This document shows, one piece after another, positions 61,755 to 64,000 of a stretch of DNA of 64,000 nucleotides. The notes below the pieces were generated by a model that had not been told where the DNA came from, ran no database searches, and saw nothing but the letters and a program-made list of their open reading frames with translations. The DNA comes from JAGWBJ01 sp034423015 (GTDB lineage Bacteria; Chloroflexota; Dehalococcoidia; Lucifugimonadales; JAGWBF01). Each line of letters opens with the position of its first letter. The stretch's first letter is position 1. Where the stretch lies: the NCBI GenBank assembly GCA_034423015.1, contig DAOUJG010000064.1, positions 92,298 through 156,297 on the forward strand, given 5' to 3'. Made by a program: the position numbers and the translations under genes.

Positions 61755-62578
61755 GCCGCCTCCTCTGCCGCCGCGTCTCGCGGCCCTCGGACACCCTTGA
61801 GGACCCCCACCCGCGGGGGCCGCTCCAGGTGCTCCAGGAACCTCCTGGAGTGGACCTCCCGGTCCAGCCAGTATTTCAGCGCGGCGTCCAGCAGGTCCTT
61901 CAGCTCCCGCCGGAGCGGGGGGTCGATGCGCAGCCGGGCCAGCTCCGGCATCTCCCCGCGGTCCATGAAGCGCAGCACCTTCATGGCCTGAAGGGAGAGG
62001 CCCATGATGCGGGGTCCTGACGGCGTGCAGGCGGAGCACAGGGCTCCTCCCGCCTCGGGACTGAAGTGGTGCCTGCCGGCCTCCAGGCCCCGGCGGCATT
62101 CCACGCACCCGTACAGCTCAGGCATGAACCCCGAGCACTTGAGGACGTGTAAGTCGAAGTACCGGAGCGTCAGCTCCGGGTCCGAGTCTTCCTGGAGGGC
62201 CCCCACCGTCTCCAGCAGCAGGTTGTACAGGTCGGCGTTCGGGCTGCCCTCGGCCCCGAACCCGTCGGCCACCTCCGCAACGTAGAGGGCCCGGGAGATG
62301 CTCTCCAGGTCCGCCTTGAGCCCCGAGTGGCTGTCCAGGGTCTGCACCTGGGTGACGGTGTCGATGCCCCCCGGCCTGGACGCTGCCAGGGACAGGTGCA
62401 CCAGGTTCAGGGGCTCCAGGTGTCCGACCATCTTGCTGGTGGGCTTTCGGCCGCTGCGCACCACCGCCTTTAGCTTGCCCATGTCCCTGGTGTAGAGGGT
62501 AGCCATCAGGCCCGCCTCGCCCAGCGACGCGGACTTCAGCACCAGGCCCTGGCACTGGTACGACCTGGGTCTCGCCAT
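61736..62578 (-). CDS. recO: DNA repair protein RecO
   Basis: 280 aa from the ATG at 62578, one base after the recR stop. The OB fold begins YQCQGLVLKSASLGEAGLMATLYTRDMGKLKAVVRSGRK, followed by the helical domain. A zinc site is formed by GCVECRRGLEAG with CSACTPSG (two CXXC pairs), as in many RecO proteins. It loads RecA with RecR in gap repair. It overlaps accC by 19 bp. Confidence 0.9.
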   Translation of the reverse strand: MARPRSYQCQGLVLKSASLGEAGLMATLYTRDMGKLKAVVRSGRKPTSKMVGHLEPLNLVHLSLAASRPGGIDTVTQVQTLDSHSGLKADLESISRALYVAEVADGFGAEGSPNADLYNLLLETVGALQEDSDPELTLRYFDLHVLKCSGFMPELYGCVECRRGLEAGRHHFSPEAGGALCSACTPSGPRIMGLSLQAMKVLRFMDRGEMPELARLRIDPPLRRELKDLLDAALKYWLDREVHSRRFLEHLERPPRVGVLKGVRGPRDAAAEEAACSRRC

Positions 62579-62579
62579 C

Positions 62580-63194
62580 CTACAGGTCACGCCTTCCCTG
62601 GAACGCCCGGCTGAGGGTGAGCTCGTCGGCGTACTCCAGGTCTCCGCCCACGGGGAGGCCTCGCGCCAGGTGGGTCACCCGCGTCGCCTCGGGTACCACG
62701 TGGCGCCGGATGTACATCGCCGTCGCCTCTCCCTCCAGGGTCGGGTTGGTGGCTATGATCACCTCAGACACCTGGTCCTTCTCCAGGCGTCCGGCCAGCT
62801 CCTTGAGCCTCAGGTCCTCCGGTCCCACGCCGTTCATGGGGGATATCACCCCGTGCAGCACGTGGTACAGGCCCCTGTAGCACCCGGTGCGCTCCAGGGC
62901 CAGCACGTCCAGCGGCTCCTCCAGCACGCAGATCTGGCTCCGCTCCCGCCTCGGGTCCTCGCAGATGGCGCACGGCTCCGTGTCCGTCAGGTTCTGGCAG
63001 ATGGAGCAGAACAGCACCCGGTCCTTCACGTCCACGATGGCCTGGGACAGGGCCCGGGCCTCCTCCTCCGGAAGCCTGACGACATGATAGGCCAGCCTCT
63101 GGGCGCTCTTGGGCCCCACGCCCGGGAGCTTGTTCAGCTCCCGGATTAGCCGGGCCACCGAGGGCGCTGCCGCTGGAATCGGATTGGTGGTCAT
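62580..63194 (-). CDS. recR: Recombination protein RecR
   Basis: 204 aa. The helix-hairpin-helix LIRELNKLPGVGPKSAQRLAYHVV is followed by the zinc finger CSICQNLTDTEPCAIC and the Toprim domain (ICVLEEPLDVLALERTGCYRG, EVIIATNPTLEGEATAMYI). It works with RecO and RecF. Length is normal. It lies between ybaB and recO in the usual dnaX-ybaB-recR-recO order. Confidence 0.95.
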   Translation of the reverse strand: MTTNPIPAAAPSVARLIRELNKLPGVGPKSAQRLAYHVVRLPEEEARALSQAIVDVKDRVLFCSICQNLTDTEPCAICEDPRRERSQICVLEEPLDVLALERTGCYRGLYHVLHGVISPMNGVGPEDLRLKELAGRLEKDQVSEVIIATNPTLEGEATAMYIRRHVVPEATRVTHLARGLPVGGDLEYADELTLSRAFQGRRDL

Positions 63195-63199
63195 GGCGG

Positions 63200-63547
63200 C
63201 TATGTCAGCCCCGGAATGTCCAGACCCCCCGTGAGCAGGCTCAGCTTCTCGGAGGCCATCTCTTGGGACTTGCTCAGGGCGTCGTTCACCGCGGCCGTGA
63301 CCAGGTCCTGGAGCATCTCCACGTCCTCGGCCGCGTCCGGGTCGATCTGGACCGACTCGACGGTCTGCTTCCCCGTCATGATGACCTTCACCACCCCGCC
63401 CCCGGCGCTGCCCTCCACCGTCATCGTCTCCAGCTCTTCCTGCATCTTCTGGAGCATCGCCATTGGCGGCTGCTGGGCCTGGGCGTTGGGCCGGCCCTCG
63501 CTCTTGGCCTGTTGGCGGCGCGCCGCCCGCCGCATCTGTCGGTTCAT
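63200..63547 (-). CDS. YbaB/EbfC nucleoid-associated protein
   Basis: 115 aa from the ATG at 63547, which shares one base with the dnaX stop (TGATG). PPMAMLQKMQEELETMTVEGSAGGGVVKVIMTGKQTVESVQIDPDAAED (in parts) is the DNA-binding YbaB fold. It has an Arg/Gln-rich N-terminal extension of about 28 residues (MNRQMRRAARRQQAK) not found in most homologues. It is followed by recR 5 bp later. Confidence 0.9.
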   Translation of the reverse strand: MNRQMRRAARRQQAKSEGRPNAQAQQPPMAMLQKMQEELETMTVEGSAGGGVVKVIMTGKQTVESVQIDPDAAEDVEMLQDLVTAAVNDALSKSQEMASEKLSLLTGGLDIPGLT

Positions 63548-64000
63548 CACTGCTCCCGCTCCTCCACGATTCTGGCCCCCATGCTGAGGGCGGCCCGGAC
63601 CAGGCTGCTCTGAGCGGTCACCGACACGCCGCCCGAGCCGTCGTCCCCGGCCAGCATGAGCTTGAGCTCGTAGGGCGACCCGAAGGAGCTGGCCAGCGCC
63701 TCCTCGATCCGCCTCCGGCCCTGGGGGTCGTCCAGCTCCTCCTCCATGCGCTCCATGTGGGACTTGTGGGCGAAGGTCAGCACCAGGGTGTCTCCCAGTA
63801 TCTCCTGCTCCCTGCAGTCTCGCAGAAGGGCGCCGATGTTGAACCGCCTTCCCTTGTAGCGGCTGAGGGCCTTGACCAGGTCGCTCCACCGCTCCCGCAT
63901 CGGGACGTCCCCATCGGAGTCCCTCCCGTCGGCCGCCGGCCGGACGGCCGGCGGGGCCGCGGCCTGCCCCGCCGGCTGGGACGGGACGGCCGGTGGCGCC
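63547..64000 (-). CDS. dnaX: DNA polymerase III gamma/tau subunit, C-terminal part
   Basis: The frame is open from the window edge to the TGA at 63547. The visible part is a Pro/Ala-rich linker (SQPAGQAAAPPAVRPAADG) and a C-terminal domain of about 115 residues starting RERWSDLVKALSRYKGRRFNIGALL. Such a domain following a low-complexity linker is typical of gamma/tau. The AAA+ core lies outside the window. Identity rests on this and on the ybaB-recR-recO order downstream. Confidence 0.8.
   Translation of the reverse strand, partial: APPAVPSQPAGQAAAPPAVRPAADGRDSDGDVPMRERWSDLVKALSRYKGRRFNIGALLRDCREQEILGDTLVLTFAHKSHMERMEEELDDPQGRRRIEEALASSFGSPYELKLMLAGDDGSGGVSVTAQSSLVRAALSMGARIVEEREQ

Overview
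This is a 64 kb, GC-rich (mostly 65-70%), gene-dense bacterial chromosome segment. It is most consistent with an uncultivated Chloroflexota of the Dehalococcoidia/SAR202 type. That assignment is an inference from gene content: a monoderm-style sortase, a T-box riboswitch on the trp operon, a CX3C DnaG zinc motif, LLM flavoenzymes, molybdenum hydroxylases, and the dnaX-ybaB-recR-recO order. No rRNA or tRNA was found to test it. GTG and TTG starts are frequent, and ATGA/GTGA/TGATG stop-start overlaps are common, so many starts below were moved to internal positions that carry a Shine-Dalgarno (SD) sequence or a stop-start overlap.

Layout. (1) 1-10.5 kb, minus strand: an exopolysaccharide or surface-glycan operon. 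It is headed by a MarR-type regulator and a specialised NusG paralogue, followed after a 205-nt leader by a GmhB-like phosphatase, an ABC exporter, a GT2, a sugar epimerase and four GT4 glycosyltransferases, the last cut by the window edge. The GT2/epimerase part is visibly less GC-rich. (2) 10.7-18.8 kb, plus strand: amidase, TcuA-like flavoprotein and MmgE/PrpD protein, running into the shikimate operon aroE-aroC-aroK-aroB. (3) 18.8-22.9 kb: GYD protein, TauE-type exporter and a small membrane protein (minus), then minCDE (plus). (4) 22.9-31.5 kb, minus: an ABC-2 exporter pair, an LLM oxidoreductase, a molybdenum hydroxylase operon (2Fe-2S, exonuclease, Mo-binding and FAD subunits), an SDR and a VOC protein. 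(5) 31.5-36.3 kb, minus: the trp operon trpE-VOC-trpG-trpD-trpC behind a tryptophan T-box riboswitch. The riboswitch promoter and 5' end lie inside the 3' end of fumC. (6) 36.3-43 kb, minus: fumC, sortase, a zinc-ribbon protein, and rpoD-dnaG (macromolecular synthesis operon). (7) 43-50.6 kb: MFS transporter, PlsC and Cmk; divergent PAP2 and CvpA; an orphan HicB with a probable decayed HicA; a probably leaderless HNH gene; holB; lysA. (8) 50.7-56.7 kb: a DUF4349/PKD lipoprotein, MBL hydrolase, M16 peptidase, a repeat-filled gap, and a DUF35/thiolase-like pair. (9) 56.7-64 kb, minus: uvrA, biotin carboxyl carrier and biotin carboxylase, recO, recR, ybaB and the C-terminus of dnaX.

Most genes are housekeeping. 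The most interesting observations are the Trp T-box built into the fumC stop codon, the NusG-paralogue-led glycan operon, VOC genes coupled into the trp operon, an exonuclease coupled into a molybdenum hydroxylase operon, and a thiolase-like protein that lacks its nucleophilic cysteine. No CRISPR array, prophage, insertion sequence or clear defence system was seen.
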